Below, in pieces: positions 45,612-56,728 of a DNA stretch of 64,000 nucleotides (its first letter is position 1; each line of letters starts with the position of its first letter). The stretch lies in contig NZ_JFKD01000012.1 of assembly GCF_002115725.1 (NCBI RefSeq), positions 62,001 to 126,000 on the forward strand. The letters are read 5' to 3'. A program made the translations under genes and the position numbers. This DNA comes from Marivita cryptomonadis. GTDB lineage: Bacteria > Pseudomonadota > Alphaproteobacteria > Rhodobacterales > Rhodobacteraceae. Under the pieces are notes generated by a model. The model made no database searches and was not told the origin of the DNA. It saw only the letters and a list, made by a program, of their open reading frames with translations.

Positions 45612-46914
45612 ACTCGCCAAACACGCGGGCGAAGATCGTGTCGACATGTTTGGTGTGATAGCCAAGGTCGAATTTCTCTTCGATCTGCTCTGGGCTGAGC
45701 GCTTTGACCACATCCGGATCGTTCAGCAGCTCTTGTTTGAAATCGGTCCGGTGTTCCCAAACCTTCAACGCATTGCGCTGTACAAACGTATAGGCGTCTT
45801 CGCGGCTCACACCGGCTTGGGTCAGCGCAAGCAGAACCCGCTGCGACATCACCAGCCCCGGAAATTTGTTCATGTTGTCCAACATGTTGTCCGGAAAGAT
45901 CAGCATCTTGTCGATCACACCAGTCAGTCGGGCCAAAGCAAAATCCAACGTGATTGTGGCATCAGGCCCAATCATTCGTTCAACCGACGAGTGCGAGATG
46001 TCGCGCTCATGCCAAAGTGCCACGTTCTCCATCGCCGGGATCACGGCAGCACGCACCATACGGGCAAGCCCCGTCAGGTTCTCAGTCAGGACAGGGTTCT
46101 TTTTGTGCGGCATGGCAGAAGACCCCTTCTGCCCCATCGAGAAAAACTCCGCCCCTTCAAGCACTTCGGTGCGCTGCATGTGGCGGATTTCGATGGCGAC
46201 GTTCTCGATGCTGCTGGCGATTACTCCCAAGGTGGCAAAGAACGCCGCATGACGGTCGCGCGGGATCACCTGTGTGCTGATGGGTTCCGGCACGAGGCCC
46301 AGCTTGTCGCAGACATGTTCCTCCACCGCCGGGTCAATATTGGCAAAGGTACCGACGGCACCGGAAATCGCGCCTGTGGCGATCTCGGCGCGAGCATCGC
46401 GCATCCGGCTTAGGTTGCGGTCCATCTCGGCGTAAAAGCGGGCAAAGGTCAGGCCCATTGTCGTCGGCTCTGCATGGATGCCGTGTGACCGGCCGATGCG
46501 CACCGTATCTTTGTGCTCGTAGGCGCGGCGCTTGAGGGCTGCCAGCAAGTCTTCCAAATCCTTGATCAGGAGGTCGGACGCGCGGACAAGCTGCACGTTG
46601 AAACAGGTGTCGAGCACATCCGAAGATGTCATGCCCTGATGCACAAATCGCGCCTCTTCCGATCCGACATGTTCTGCCAGATGGGTCAGGAACGCGATCA
46701 CATCGTGTTTGGTCACGGCTTCGATCTCGTCGATACGGGCGACATCGAACTCGACATCCTTGGCCTTCCAGACCGCTTCAGCGTTTTCGCGGGGGATCAC
46801 ACCCAGATCGGCCATCGCGTCGCACGCGTGGGCCTCGATCTCGTACCAGATGCGGAACTTGGTCGCGGGTTCCCAGATGGACACCATGTCAGGACGGGAA
46901 TAACGGGGGATCAT
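45610..46914 (-). CDS. purB: adenylosuccinate lyase
   Basis: Acts twice in purine synthesis, releasing fumarate from SAICAR and from adenylosuccinate. The 434-residue product starts MIPRYSRPDMVSIWEPATKF. The fumarase-superfamily signature GSSAMPHKKNPVLTENL, HEGMTSSDV-type HQGMTSSDVLDT and GRSHGIHAEPTTMG are all visible. The frame is open to 47064, but ATG 46914 with AAAGGATC gives the conserved start. It diverges from the DUF6314 gene. Confidence 0.96.
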   Translation of the reverse strand: MIPRYSRPDMVSIWEPATKFRIWYEIEAHACDAMADLGVIPRENAEAVWKAKDVEFDVARIDEIEAVTKHDVIAFLTHLAEHVGSEEARFVHQGMTSSDVLDTCFNVQLVRASDLLIKDLEDLLAALKRRAYEHKDTVRIGRSHGIHAEPTTMGLTFARFYAEMDRNLSRMRDARAEIATGAISGAVGTFANIDPAVEEHVCDKLGLVPEPISTQVIPRDRHAAFFATLGVIASSIENVAIEIRHMQRTEVLEGAEFFSMGQKGSSAMPHKKNPVLTENLTGLARMVRAAVIPAMENVALWHERDISHSSVERMIGPDATITLDFALARLTGVIDKMLIFPDNMLDNMNKFPGLVMSQRVLLALTQAGVSREDAYTFVQRNALKVWEHRTDFKQELLNDPDVVKALSPEQIEEKFDLGYHTKHVDTIFARVFGE

Positions 46915-47001
46915 GAACGCGATCCTTTCATCGGTTGGCTTGCGGAAATTTGTCGCTCTCCTAGACTGCGGACCGGTGCGCGACAAGAGAGGCCAACCGG
47001 A

Positions 47002-47046
47002 ATGAGACGCTTTGCCCTGACCGTACTGCACGGGCACCGGACGTGA
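47002..47046 (+). other. 14-codon ORF overlapping the DUF6314 start
   Basis: ATG 47002 opens MRRFALTVLHGHRT and stops at TGA 47044-47046, overlapping the GTG at 47043 (GTGA). A moderate site (GAGAGG, 46987-46992) precedes it. It could be a leader that couples translation to DUF6314, or simply the residue of an older longer start. Purely positional evidence. Confidence 0.35.
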
Positions 47047-47471
47047 AGACCCAAACCGCGCCACGGCTTGGCGATTTCGAAGGTGACTGGGCGTTGTCCC
47101 GGCGGATCGTCGATCATCTTGCCGGATCCATCGGTCACTTCGAGGGCACAGCGGTGTTCACACCCGATAGGTGTGGCCTTGCCTATCACGAAACAGGCCG
47201 CCTGTCGCTTCCCGGACACCCGCCAATGACAGCCGAACGTCGTTATCACTGGCGCGAAGAGGACGGGCAGTTGATCATCGAGTTTGACGACGGGCGGTTC
47301 TTTCACAGCTTCGGAAATACCACGCAAAGTGCGACCCATTGGTGTGATCCCGACACCTACCGCGTCTGTTATGACTTCAACGCTTGGCCTGTTTGGCAGA
47401 GCACATGGGACGTGTCCGGCCCGCGCAAAGCCTACGAAATGATCAACAGCTTTCGGCCTTTGGCGGGGTAG
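47043..47471 (+). CDS. DUF6314-like conserved hypothetical protein
   Basis: A 142-residue soluble protein with the compact sequence LGDFEGDWALSRRIVDHLAG, paired Trp/Tyr-rich strands and SFRPLAG at the C-terminus, fitting the DUF6314 family as I remember it. The pattern resembles a small calycin-like beta barrel, but no active site is apparent. GTG 47043 is the start; a 14-codon ORF ends over it. It diverges from purB. Confidence 0.7.
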   Translation: MKTQTAPRLGDFEGDWALSRRIVDHLAGSIGHFEGTAVFTPDRCGLAYHETGRLSLPGHPPMTAERRYHWREEDGQLIIEFDDGRFFHSFGNTTQSATHWCDPDTYRVCYDFNAWPVWQSTWDVSGPRKAYEMINSFRPLAG

Positions 47472-47539
47472 CGCCTTAACGTTTTGCCAAACGCGAAAGC
47501 CATGCTACCTTTTCACCACTGACAACAGGAGAATGACTG

Positions 47540-47698
47540 ATGACCATCAAGACACTTCTGACGACCGCTGCCCTGACCCTTGCCTCGGCAACAGCCAGTT
47601 TTGCGGCATGCGGCGGACATGAGCAGGCGTCCATGACCTGTGCCACTGGCATGGTTTATGATGCGGACACCAACACCTGCAAAGTTGTGAGCGGCTAA
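47540..47698 (+). CDS. 52-residue exported Cys-motif protein
   Basis: A small exported protein: signal peptide MTIKTLLTTAALTLASATAS, mature part with three cysteines (24, 34, 47). CATGMVYDADTNTC spans the last two. The same C-x-x-G-x-[VW]-x-D-A-D-x-x-x-C pattern is found in the next gene's product. ATG 47540 follows AGGAG (8-bp spacing). Function unknown; followed by a terminator. Confidence 0.8.
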   Translation: MTIKTLLTTAALTLASATASFAACGGHEQASMTCATGMVYDADTNTCKVVSG

Positions 47699-47722
47699 GA
47701 CCCCGTCTTCGCAACGTCTTGA

Positions 47723-47747
47723 GGCGGCCTTTATGGCCGTCTTTTTT
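47723..47747 (+). terminator. rho-independent terminator after the 52-residue gene
   Basis: GGCGGCC-TTTAT-GGCCGTC (47723-47741, one G-T pair) followed by TTTTTT. It lies 25 bp after the stop. Confidence 0.88.
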
Positions 47748-47791
47748 ATGGGCACGACCATCGGCCCATCCAAACAACCGGAAGTCCGTCA

Positions 47792-48328
47792 ATGCGCACC
47801 GCTTTCCTGACACTTGCTCTGGCCACAATGCCTGTTTCGGCTCTTGCTGTCGGCTTCAACGACGACACGCCCCCCAAACCAACGGAAACCACAACGACCT
47901 GTAGCAATGGTCAGGTGTGGGATGCGGATGTGAAGCTATGCGTCGATCCCGATAAAAGCAGCCTCAACGACAGCGACCGCATGAAGGCCGTTCGTGAATT
48001 GGCGTATGCTGGGCGAATTTTGGATGCAGAGCGCGTGTTGGACACGGTTTTGGATCAGCAGGCAGACCCTGTTCTCACCTACCGTGGCTTCATTGCACGA
48101 AAATCCGGCAATAGCGACGCGGCGCTGGATTGGTACGGGCGCGCCTTGGCTACCAACCCAGACAACCTGTTGGCGCGGTCCTATTTGGGTCAGTGGCATG
48201 TCGAACAGGGAAATGTCGCGCTGGCCCGCGCAGAACTGCGCGAAATCCGTCAGCGTGGCGGGCGGTCGACATGGCCGGAAGTGTCGCTACGCATGGCGAT
48301 TCAATCTGGCGCAAGCTACGGCTACTGA
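47792..48328 (+). CDS. exported TPR protein with Cys motif
   Basis: A 178-residue exported protein: signal peptide MRTAFLTLALATMPVSALAV, a CSNGQVWDADVKLC segment (about residues 37-50) like that of the 52-residue protein upstream, then tetratricopeptide-like helices (RELAYAGRILDAERVLDTV; YRGFIARKSGNSDAALDWYG; ARSYLGQWHVEQGNVALAR). Probably a periplasmic scaffolding protein. It starts 45 bp after the terminator. Confidence 0.82.
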   Translation: MRTAFLTLALATMPVSALAVGFNDDTPPKPTETTTTCSNGQVWDADVKLCVDPDKSSLNDSDRMKAVRELAYAGRILDAERVLDTVLDQQADPVLTYRGFIARKSGNSDAALDWYGRALATNPDNLLARSYLGQWHVEQGNVALARAELREIRQRGGRSTWPEVSLRMAIQSGASYGY

Positions 48329-48382
48329 CGGTTTCTTAACCTTACCCTCGTAATCCTTCGTCTCCAGGATGGAGTAAGGTGC

Positions 48383-49444
48383 ATGACCCAACTGACCACG
48401 CTGGCCCGCTCTGGTGCGGGTACTCCGGTGGCGCCGATGTCCCGACTGACACGCCGGGCCAAGGCGGCAATTGTTGTTCAATTTATCCTCAAGGAAGGGG
48501 CCAACGTGCCGCTAACGGCGTTGCCCGAGGATCTGCAAATCCAACTGACGCAGCTTTTGGGCGAAATGCGGTACATTGATCGGGCGACCATGCATGCCGT
48601 AATTGCCGAATTCTCAGAGGAGCTGGACTCCATCGGCCTGTCCTTTCCAGGCGATATCGCAGGCGCTCTTTCGGCGTTGGACGGCAAGATCAGCGCGCAA
48701 ACCGCGGCACGGCTGCGCAAGGAGGCGGGGGTCAGACAGATCGGTGATCCGTGGCAGCGCCTTGCCGCTCTTCCTGTGGCCCGGCTTCAAACCTTTGTCA
48801 CATCCGAATCCACGCAGGTGGCCGCCGTGATGGTGTCAAAGCTGGATGTGTCCAAAGCCGCCGACTTGCTTAGCACCCTGCCCGGCGACGTGGCGCGGCG
48901 GATTACCTATGCAATGTCGATGACAGATGCCGTCACCCCTGATGCCGTGGAACGGATCGGTCTCAGTCTTGCGGCCCAGCTTGATGCAGAACCGCCCAAG
49001 GCGTTTCGCGCTCAACCATCTGAACGGGTTGGTGCCATTCTCAATTTTTCACGCGCCACGACCCGTGATCAATTGCTGACCGCACTCGACGAAGAGGACA
49101 AGGGCTTTGCCGAGCAGGTACGCAAATCCATTTTCACCTTTGCCCATATCGCTGACCGGATGACTGCAATCGACGTGCCCAAGATCACCCGAGATGTCGA
49201 TCAAGAGACGCTGGCAAAGGTTATCTCCGGGGCGATTGACGATGTTGATCGGCGAAGCGTCGAATTCATATTATCAAATATTTCCAAACGACTGTCAGAC
49301 GGTCTTCGTGAAATGAGTGAAGATATGGGCGCAGTAACGCCGAAAGACGCAGAGGCTGCCATGAACACTGTGGTCCGGGCAATTCGTGCCCTTGCCGACA
49401 GTGGCGAGATTGTCTTGGAAATGCCCACAGACACCGAAGACTAG
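48383..49444 (+). CDS. orphan FliG-like protein
   Basis: A 353-residue protein whose middle and C-terminal domains match FliG, the flagellar rotor protein facing the stator. The signature regions are DLLSTLPGDVARRITYAM and FTFAHIADRMTAIDVPKITRDVDQ, with FILSNISKRLSDGLREMSED for the torque helix. The E. coli D288-D289 pair appears here as E-M, so part of the stator-facing charge is changed. No other flagellar gene is near. It could be a true FliG or a paralog. Its TAG stop shares CTAG with the convergent ABC ATPase. Confidence 0.75.
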   Translation: MTQLTTLARSGAGTPVAPMSRLTRRAKAAIVVQFILKEGANVPLTALPEDLQIQLTQLLGEMRYIDRATMHAVIAEFSEELDSIGLSFPGDIAGALSALDGKISAQTAARLRKEAGVRQIGDPWQRLAALPVARLQTFVTSESTQVAAVMVSKLDVSKAADLLSTLPGDVARRITYAMSMTDAVTPDAVERIGLSLAAQLDAEPPKAFRAQPSERVGAILNFSRATTRDQLLTALDEEDKGFAEQVRKSIFTFAHIADRMTAIDVPKITRDVDQETLAKVISGAIDDVDRRSVEFILSNISKRLSDGLREMSEDMGAVTPKDAEAAMNTVVRAIRALADSGEIVLEMPTDTED

Positions 49445-50544
49445 GTTTTGATCACCGACCCACTGTCTTTCCGGAACACGAAACATCTGTCCCGCCGCAC
49501 GGTCAACCACATTACGGTTCCCGGCTTTGGTAAGAAGACATTCGGAACAGTGGCACGAATGATACCTTGATCATAATCCATCCGGAATTCCACAAGGCTT
49601 TCCGACCCCATGAAGCGCGCCCGTTCCACCACACCGCGCGCCGGTGTACCAGCAAGCGGCGTCGGGTTCGGCCCACGGCCGTCTCTGTCAAAGTCAATAC
49701 CCACATGCTGCGGGCGGAACACAATCTCGACCTGTCCGCCATCCGGCACACCCGGGGCAAGGAATTGCCCAAACGGCGTATCGGTCAGCGCACCGCGAAC
49801 CGTGCTTGTCAGCAGATTGATGTCCGAAAAAAACGCAACCGCTGCCTTGTCCGCAGGAGCATTGTAGATGTTGTAAGGTGCCCCTCGCTGCACGATCTTG
49901 CCGTCACGCATCAGCGCGATTTCGTCGGCCATGCGCATCGCCTCTTCAGGTTCATGCGTGACCAGCAGAACCGATGTGCCTTCGTCCTTGAGCAGCGCCA
50001 GCGTTTCATCACGGATACCGTCGCGCAGGCGGTTGTCGAGGCCCGAGAAAGGCTCGTCCATCAGCATGATCGACGGGCGCGGCGCAATTGCACGGGCCAA
50101 AGCCACACGCTGCTGCTCACCACCCGATAGCTGGTGGGGGTATTCGTTGATGTAATGCGACAGCCCCACCCGTTCCAGCAGTTCGCCCACACGAGGAAAT
50201 TTGTCCTTGCGCGATCCGGTCAGGCCGAACCCGACATTGTCACCAACAGTAAGGTGCGGGAACAGTGCAAAATCCTGAAAGATCAGACCTATAGAACGCC
50301 GTTCAGGAGGAACCCGATAAACCGTGTCGCAGATCAGGTTACCATCCACGTGGATCGTACCGCTGGTCTGCATGTCGACCCCGGCGATGATCCGCAGCGT
50401 CGTCGACTTCCCACATCCAGACGGGCCAAGCAGGCAAGTCACATTGCCGGGCTGAAGCATCAAAGACACGTCATCCACCACGCGCTTTCCGTCATAGTCG
50501 CGCATGATATTTCGGATTTCGAGCCGGGGATGGGTGCCGGTCAC
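49441..50544 (-). CDS. orphan ABC ATPase, FbpC/PotA type
   Basis: A 367-residue ATPase of the iron/spermidine importer class. Walker A GPSGCGKSTT, Q-loop LIFQDFALFPHLTVGDNV, signature LSGGEQQRVALARAI, Walker B IMLMDEPFSGLD, and a C-terminal TOBE-like domain (about residues 280-355, VEIVFRPQHVGIDFD). No binding protein or permease is adjacent, so it must serve an unlinked transporter. The stop overlaps the fliG stop as CTAG. Confidence 0.86.
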   Translation of the reverse strand: MTGTHPRLEIRNIMRDYDGKRVVDDVSLMLQPGNVTCLLGPSGCGKSTTLRIIAGVDMQTSGTIHVDGNLICDTVYRVPPERRSIGLIFQDFALFPHLTVGDNVGFGLTGSRKDKFPRVGELLERVGLSHYINEYPHQLSGGEQQRVALARAIAPRPSIMLMDEPFSGLDNRLRDGIRDETLALLKDEGTSVLLVTHEPEEAMRMADEIALMRDGKIVQRGAPYNIYNAPADKAAVAFFSDINLLTSTVRGALTDTPFGQFLAPGVPDGGQVEIVFRPQHVGIDFDRDGRGPNPTPLAGTPARGVVERARFMGSESLVEFRMDYDQGIIRATVPNVFLPKPGTVMWLTVRRDRCFVFRKDSGSVIKT

Positions 50545-50624
50545 TGCTGCCTCATGAGTTTTCCGAGTAAAAGTATCGGATTAGCTCATGTCAGGTAGCA
50601 GCCAGATTAAGCAACGGCAACCCC

Positions 50625-51890
50625 TCAGCCCCGCGTCGTGCCGTCACCAACAACGATGTATTTGAAACTGGTCAACTGCTCGGCCCCAACGGGTCCACGC
50701 GCATGCATCTTGCCCGTGGCGATACCAATCTCGGCCCCCATGCCGAATTCTCCGCCATCGGCAAACTGGGTCGAGGCGTTGCGCATCAGGATGGCACTAT
50801 CAATCCGTTCGAAGAACTTGGCGGCAGCCGCGTCATCCTCGGTCAGGATGCAATCGGTGTGGTTGGAACTGTAGGTGTTGATGTGATCGATGGCGGCATC
50901 AAGATCATCGACCACCTTGGCCGCGATGATGCTGTCAAGGTATTCGCAGCCCCAATCCATGTCGCTGGCCGCAACGGTGCCCTCAATGGCGCGCAGCGTT
51001 TCATCCGCGCGCACTTCGACTCCGGCATTCAGCAGCGCCTTGACGACACCCTGCCCGATCGTGTCGACAACATCCTTGTGGATCAGCAGGCATTCGGCTG
51101 CACCGCAAATGCCCGTGCGACGGGTCTTGGCGTTCAGGATGACGTTCAACGCTTTGACGGGATCCGCATCCTTGTCGACATAGATGTGAACGATGCCTTC
51201 GAGATGGGCAAAAACCGGAACGCGCGCTTCGCGCTGGACAAGACCAACCAAACCTTTCCCGCCACGAGGCACGATGACATCGATATAGTCGGTCATGGTG
51301 AGCATTTCGCTTACAGCCGCGCGGTCACGGGTGGGAACAAGCTGGATGGCGTCTTCGGGCAGGCCCGCCTTAACCACACCATCAACAAGGCAGGCATGGA
51401 TCGCGCTGGACGAATGGAAGCTTTCCGAGCCGCCGCGTAGGATCACCGCATTGCCGGCCTTGAGGCACAGCGCGCCTGCGTCTGCTGTCACATTGGGGCG
51501 AGATTCGTAGATCACGCCGATCACACCCAAGGGCGTGCGCACCCGTTTGATATGCAGGCCAGAGGGACGGTCCCATTCGGTCAACACAGCGCCGACGGGA
51601 TCGGTCTGCTCTGCCACGGCGCGCAGGCCGTCCACGATACCGCGAATGCGATCTTCATTGAGCAGAAGCCTGTCCATCATCGCGTCGCTCAGACCCTTTT
51701 CGCGGCCGTATTGAAGGTCCTTGGCGTTGGCCTCGACTATGGCCGCACGGTTCTTCCAGACGGCCTCCGCCGCGCCAATCAGCGCCGCGTGCTTGCGCTC
51801 GGAAGATGCAAAGGCCAGTTCCCGTGCGGCTGCTTTGGCGCGAACGCCGATGTCGTGCATCAGCGCGGGGATGTCAGTGAGATCTTTCAT
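50625..51890 (-). CDS. proA: glutamate-5-semialdehyde dehydrogenase
   Basis: NADPH-dependent reduction of glutamyl-5-phosphate to the semialdehyde in proline synthesis. The 421-residue product has [32 protein letters not shown], and the catalytic cysteine in [15 protein letters not shown]. It follows proB on the same strand after 54 bp holding a repeat element. ProA and ProB form one pathway unit with obgE upstream. Confidence 0.96.
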   Translation of the reverse strand: MKDLTDIPALMHDIGVRAKAAARELAFASSERKHAALIGAAEAVWKNRAAIVEANAKDLQYGREKGLSDAMMDRLLLNEDRIRGIVDGLRAVAEQTDPVGAVLTEWDRPSGLHIKRVRTPLGVIGVIYESRPNVTADAGALCLKAGNAVILRGGSESFHSSSAIHACLVDGVVKAGLPEDAIQLVPTRDRAAVSEMLTMTDYIDVIVPRGGKGLVGLVQREARVPVFAHLEGIVHIYVDKDADPVKALNVILNAKTRRTGICGAAECLLIHKDVVDTIGQGVVKALLNAGVEVRADETLRAIEGTVAASDMDWGCEYLDSIIAAKVVDDLDAAIDHINTYSSNHTDCILTEDDAAAAKFFERIDSAILMRNASTQFADGGEFGMGAEIGIATGKMHARGPVGAEQLTSFKYIVVGDGTTRG

Positions 51891-51918
51891 CGGTACAGCC
51901 TTTTCGAAAGTCGAACAT

Positions 51919-51940
51919 GCATATTTTTGAAAAGAAGAAG
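51919..51940 (+). repeat. dispersed AAGAAG-tail element between proB and proA
   Basis: GCATATTTTTGAAAAGAAG (and further AAG) matches the copy at 41136 almost exactly. Here it is antisense to the flanking pro genes, unlike the copies at 6021 and 41136. Confidence 0.6.
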
Positions 51941-51944
51941 CAGA

Positions 51945-54076
<2,132 letters not shown>

Positions 54077-54126
54077 TTAGCCTTTGATCGAGCCTGTGCG
54101 CGGTCTACCCGGTTTGCGACCGCGCG

Positions 54127-54672
54127 TCAGCCCATACGTTTGAGATAGGTCCAGGTTTTGACAGTTGTGTTTCTGGCGACCGAAAAGGACTCCGCATCAC
54201 CGATATATTCAAAGCCGCAATGCGTCAGGACACGGGCCGAGGCCGGATTGTCCTGAAATACGCTGGCAAACATCGTTTCATTGCCAAGCGGGTTTGCCGT
54301 GACCAAAGCCTCGACCGCTTCCGACGCGAGGCCGGTGTTCCAGAACGGTGGCGCAACCCAATAGCCCACTTCGGACTGGTTGCGGTCCATCCGCTGAAGC
54401 GAAATCAGGCCCATTACCTCGGCCCCGTCAGCTGCAATGCCGTCGATGACCCAGACATCCTCGTCGCGCTTGGGCGACAGGCTGCGATCGACAAAGGCCT
54501 TTGCGGCACCCGGCGGGAAGGGATGCGGAATCGACGTTGTCATCGACGCCACACGTTTGTCGCTGGCATAATGTTCGATCAATCCGACATCGGAGGGTTG
54601 CAGGGGACGCAAACAGAATCGATCTGTCTGAACGACAGGTTGGTTCGCGTCGATGATGGTCTCCAATTTCAT
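54127..54672 (-). CDS. GNAT-family N-acetyltransferase (RimJ/RimL type)
   Basis: A 181-residue acetyltransferase of the Acetyltransf_3 class: TDRFCLRPLQPSDVGLIEHY at the N-terminus, EVGYWVAPPFWNTGLASEAV for the acetyl-CoA loop and VFQDNPASARVLTHCGFEYI near the end. Substrate unknown; RimJ/L-like members acetylate ribosomal protein N-termini, and it lies between rpmA and obgE. ATG 54672 follows GAGGAGAG. Confidence 0.85.
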   Translation of the reverse strand: MKLETIIDANQPVVQTDRFCLRPLQPSDVGLIEHYASDKRVASMTTSIPHPFPPGAAKAFVDRSLSPKRDEDVWVIDGIAADGAEVMGLISLQRMDRNQSEVGYWVAPPFWNTGLASEAVEALVTANPLGNETMFASVFQDNPASARVLTHCGFEYIGDAESFSVARNTTVKTWTYLKRMG

Positions 54673-54781
54673 CTGCTCTCTCCTCATCGCAGATATTGGG
54701 CAGGCCCCCGTCCGAAAACGGAAAGAGGGACCGGCAGATTTGCCGATCCCCCCAGATTTTTCCAAAACCCTTTAGGTCGGC

Positions 54782-55051
54782 TTACTCAGCGGCCTCCGCC
54801 GTTGGCAGGACCGAAATAAAGGTGCGGCCCTTGAGGCCTTTGTGGAAGGTCACGTTGCCGTCGACGGTTGCAAAGATCGTGTGATCCTTACCCATGCCAA
54901 CGCCATTGCCCGGCCAAAATTTAGTACCGCGCTGACGCACGATGATGTTGCCGGGGATCGCAGACTGGCCACCGTAGAGTTTGACGCCAAGACGGCGTCC
55001 GGCAGAGTCGCGACCGTTGCGGGATGAACCGCCTGCTTTTTTATGTGCCAT
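54782..55051 (-). CDS. rpmA: 50S ribosomal protein L27
   Basis: An 89-residue ribosomal protein near the peptidyl-transferase centre. It starts [20 protein letters not shown], which is diagnostic, and lacks an N-terminal cleavable extension. It is 13 bp after rplU, the standard rplU-rpmA order. Confidence 0.98.
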   Translation of the reverse strand: MAHKKAGGSSRNGRDSAGRRLGVKLYGGQSAIPGNIIVRQRGTKFWPGNGVGMGKDHTIFATVDGNVTFHKGLKGRTFISVLPTAEAAE

Positions 55052-55064
55052 AGGTCAGGTCTCC

Positions 55065-55715
55065 TTACTTCGATGCCAGTTCTTTGGCCTGTTCGATCCA
55101 GCCTTCACGCTCGATCCGGCCTTTGAACGAAAGCTTTTCGCCGAATTCTTCGACGTCTGCGTCTGTCCATGCTGCGATCTGGGCAAAGGAAGTGACCCCT
55201 GCCTCTTGCAGCTTTTTCTCAAGCGCCGGGCCGACACCGGACAGCAACTTGAGATCGTCCGCGCCAGCAGCGGCCGCCTTGGGCGCTTCGGCTTTCTTTT
55301 CGGCCTTCGGTGCAGAGGCTTTTTTCGGAGCGGCAGCAGCAACAGCCACGCCAGCAACAGAACCCGCACCAACAGCGGCTTTTACGCCGGACTTGTCAGC
55401 ACCCGACGCCAGGATTTCCGTCACACGCACAAGCGTGAGCTTTTGACGGTGACCCTTGGTGCGCTTGGAGCTGTGCTTCCGGCGACGCTTGACAAAGTTG
55501 ATGACCTTTTCGCCTTTGATCTGGTCAACAACTTCAGCCTGAACCGCGGCACCTGCCACGAGAGGCGCGCCAACTGTGACGTTGTCGCCGCCAAGCATCA
55601 GAATTTCATTGAACTGGATCTTTTCGCCTGCATCGGCTGCCAGTTTTTCGACGCGCAGAATATCGCCCGATTGGACTTTGTACTGCTTGCCGCCGGTTTT
55701 CATCACCGCGAACAT
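55065..55715 (-). CDS. rplU: 50S ribosomal protein L21 with C-terminal HhH extension
   Basis: A 216-residue L21. The first 103 residues are the ribosomal core (MFAVMKTGGKQYKVQSGDIL, RRRKHSSKRTKGHRQKLT). An Ala/Lys-rich linker (about 120-150) then leads to a C-terminal domain (LKLLSGVGPALEKKLQEAGV, FAQIAAWTDADVEEF) that resembles a helix-hairpin-helix module. Typical L21 is about 103 residues. This extension is known to me from related alphaproteobacteria. The frame is open to 55829 but ATG 55715 is the conserved start. Confidence 0.95.
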   Translation of the reverse strand: MFAVMKTGGKQYKVQSGDILRVEKLAADAGEKIQFNEILMLGGDNVTVGAPLVAGAAVQAEVVDQIKGEKVINFVKRRRKHSSKRTKGHRQKLTLVRVTEILASGADKSGVKAAVGAGSVAGVAVAAAAPKKASAPKAEKKAEAPKAAAAGADDLKLLSGVGPALEKKLQEAGVTSFAQIAAWTDADVEEFGEKLSFKGRIEREGWIEQAKELASK

Positions 55716-55820
55716 GTAGTCTTCCTTTTTCACCCGCGTTCTGTGGCCCCGCTTTGCGGTGTTTGTGGGTCTGTTGACCCGCCTCGAACAGCGTGCCCCG
55801 TTTGGGACATCGTTATCATC

Positions 55821-55850
55821 AAAAAACAAAAGGCGGGACCGAAGCCCCGA
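55821..55850 (-). terminator. terminator of DUF2059 gene (minus strand)
   Basis: On the minus strand CGGGGC-TTCG-GTCCCG forms a stem (one G-T) with a TTCG tetraloop, followed by CCTTTTGTTTTTTG. It lies about 57 bp beyond the DUF2059 stop and upstream of rplU. Confidence 0.8.
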
Positions 55851-55906
55851 CTTTCATGTGCGCGGCTTATGGAATCCCGGGCTGCGTTTGTCAACGCGTT
55901 TCGCGC

Positions 55907-56728
55907 CTAGAGTTCCTGCACCTGCATTTCCCGCGCAACGGCCATGCCAAGCGCGTAGGAGATGTCGTCATACATCTTGTTGAACCCGGCAAAAAGCGCC
56001 CGGTTCAGCGCGCGCCCCGCATAGGTGCGGGACAATTCCGTGTAGTCTTCGACCACCCCGTCCGCGAGCGGCCGATACGCCATCAAAAGGAACGCAAAGA
56101 CCCATTCGCGGGTATCGGCGCGGGTTTCTTCTTCAGAAGACCACACCTCTGTCAGTATTTCTGATTCGCTCATCCGAAGCGCTCCGCCATCCACTAGACC
56201 AAGATAAAACATGTAATTGGCGTTGAGCGCTCCAACGAGGTTGGCTTCGACCAGATCATTGGTGTTGACGAATTCAGCAATGGCCGCCAAAGGCCCGGAC
56301 GCCGTGCCATCAAGATCGTTGAAGGCTGCGCGGGCCGCGTCTTCGATTTCGTCTTCGCGCATCGCAGTGCGTGCGCTGAGTTCGAGGCTGACAATCTGTT
56401 GTCCGGTCTCAGAAGAGAAGAATTCCAGCAGAGTCTCGGGGTCGGCATCACCGAATTCCGCCGCGAACACGTCTTGAACGGTGGCCAGCATGCGCTCTTC
56501 GTCGTAGATCCGGTTCACCGTGGCCGTCCAGCCCGCCGAACTGCCGCCGGGCACCATGTCGGCGGCAAGGGTTTCTCCGTATTCGATGCCTTCTTCGCGC
56601 ATAATCGTGACGATCTGCGGTACGCCGAGCACATCAAGAAGATCATTTGTCGGATTGGCCCATACTGGCAACGACCACGCGATCACCGCCGCTCCGGTTG
56701 CTGCCGTTTTCAACATCGCGCCGATCAT
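55907..56728 (-). CDS. exported DUF2059 protein
   Basis: A 273-residue protein with a signal (MIGAMLKTAATGAAVIAWSL) and two DUF2059-like regions (FFSSETGQQIVSLELSAR; AEFVNTNDLVEANLVGALN). No catalytic motif seen. ATG 56728 follows AGGAGG; the GTG at 56746 is less likely. It terminates in a UUCG hairpin before rplU. Function unknown, location periplasmic. Confidence 0.83.
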   Translation of the reverse strand: MIGAMLKTAATGAAVIAWSLPVWANPTNDLLDVLGVPQIVTIMREEGIEYGETLAADMVPGGSSAGWTATVNRIYDEERMLATVQDVFAAEFGDADPETLLEFFSSETGQQIVSLELSARTAMREDEIEDAARAAFNDLDGTASGPLAAIAEFVNTNDLVEANLVGALNANYMFYLGLVDGGALRMSESEILTEVWSSEEETRADTREWVFAFLLMAYRPLADGVVEDYTELSRTYAGRALNRALFAGFNKMYDDISYALGMAVAREMQVQEL

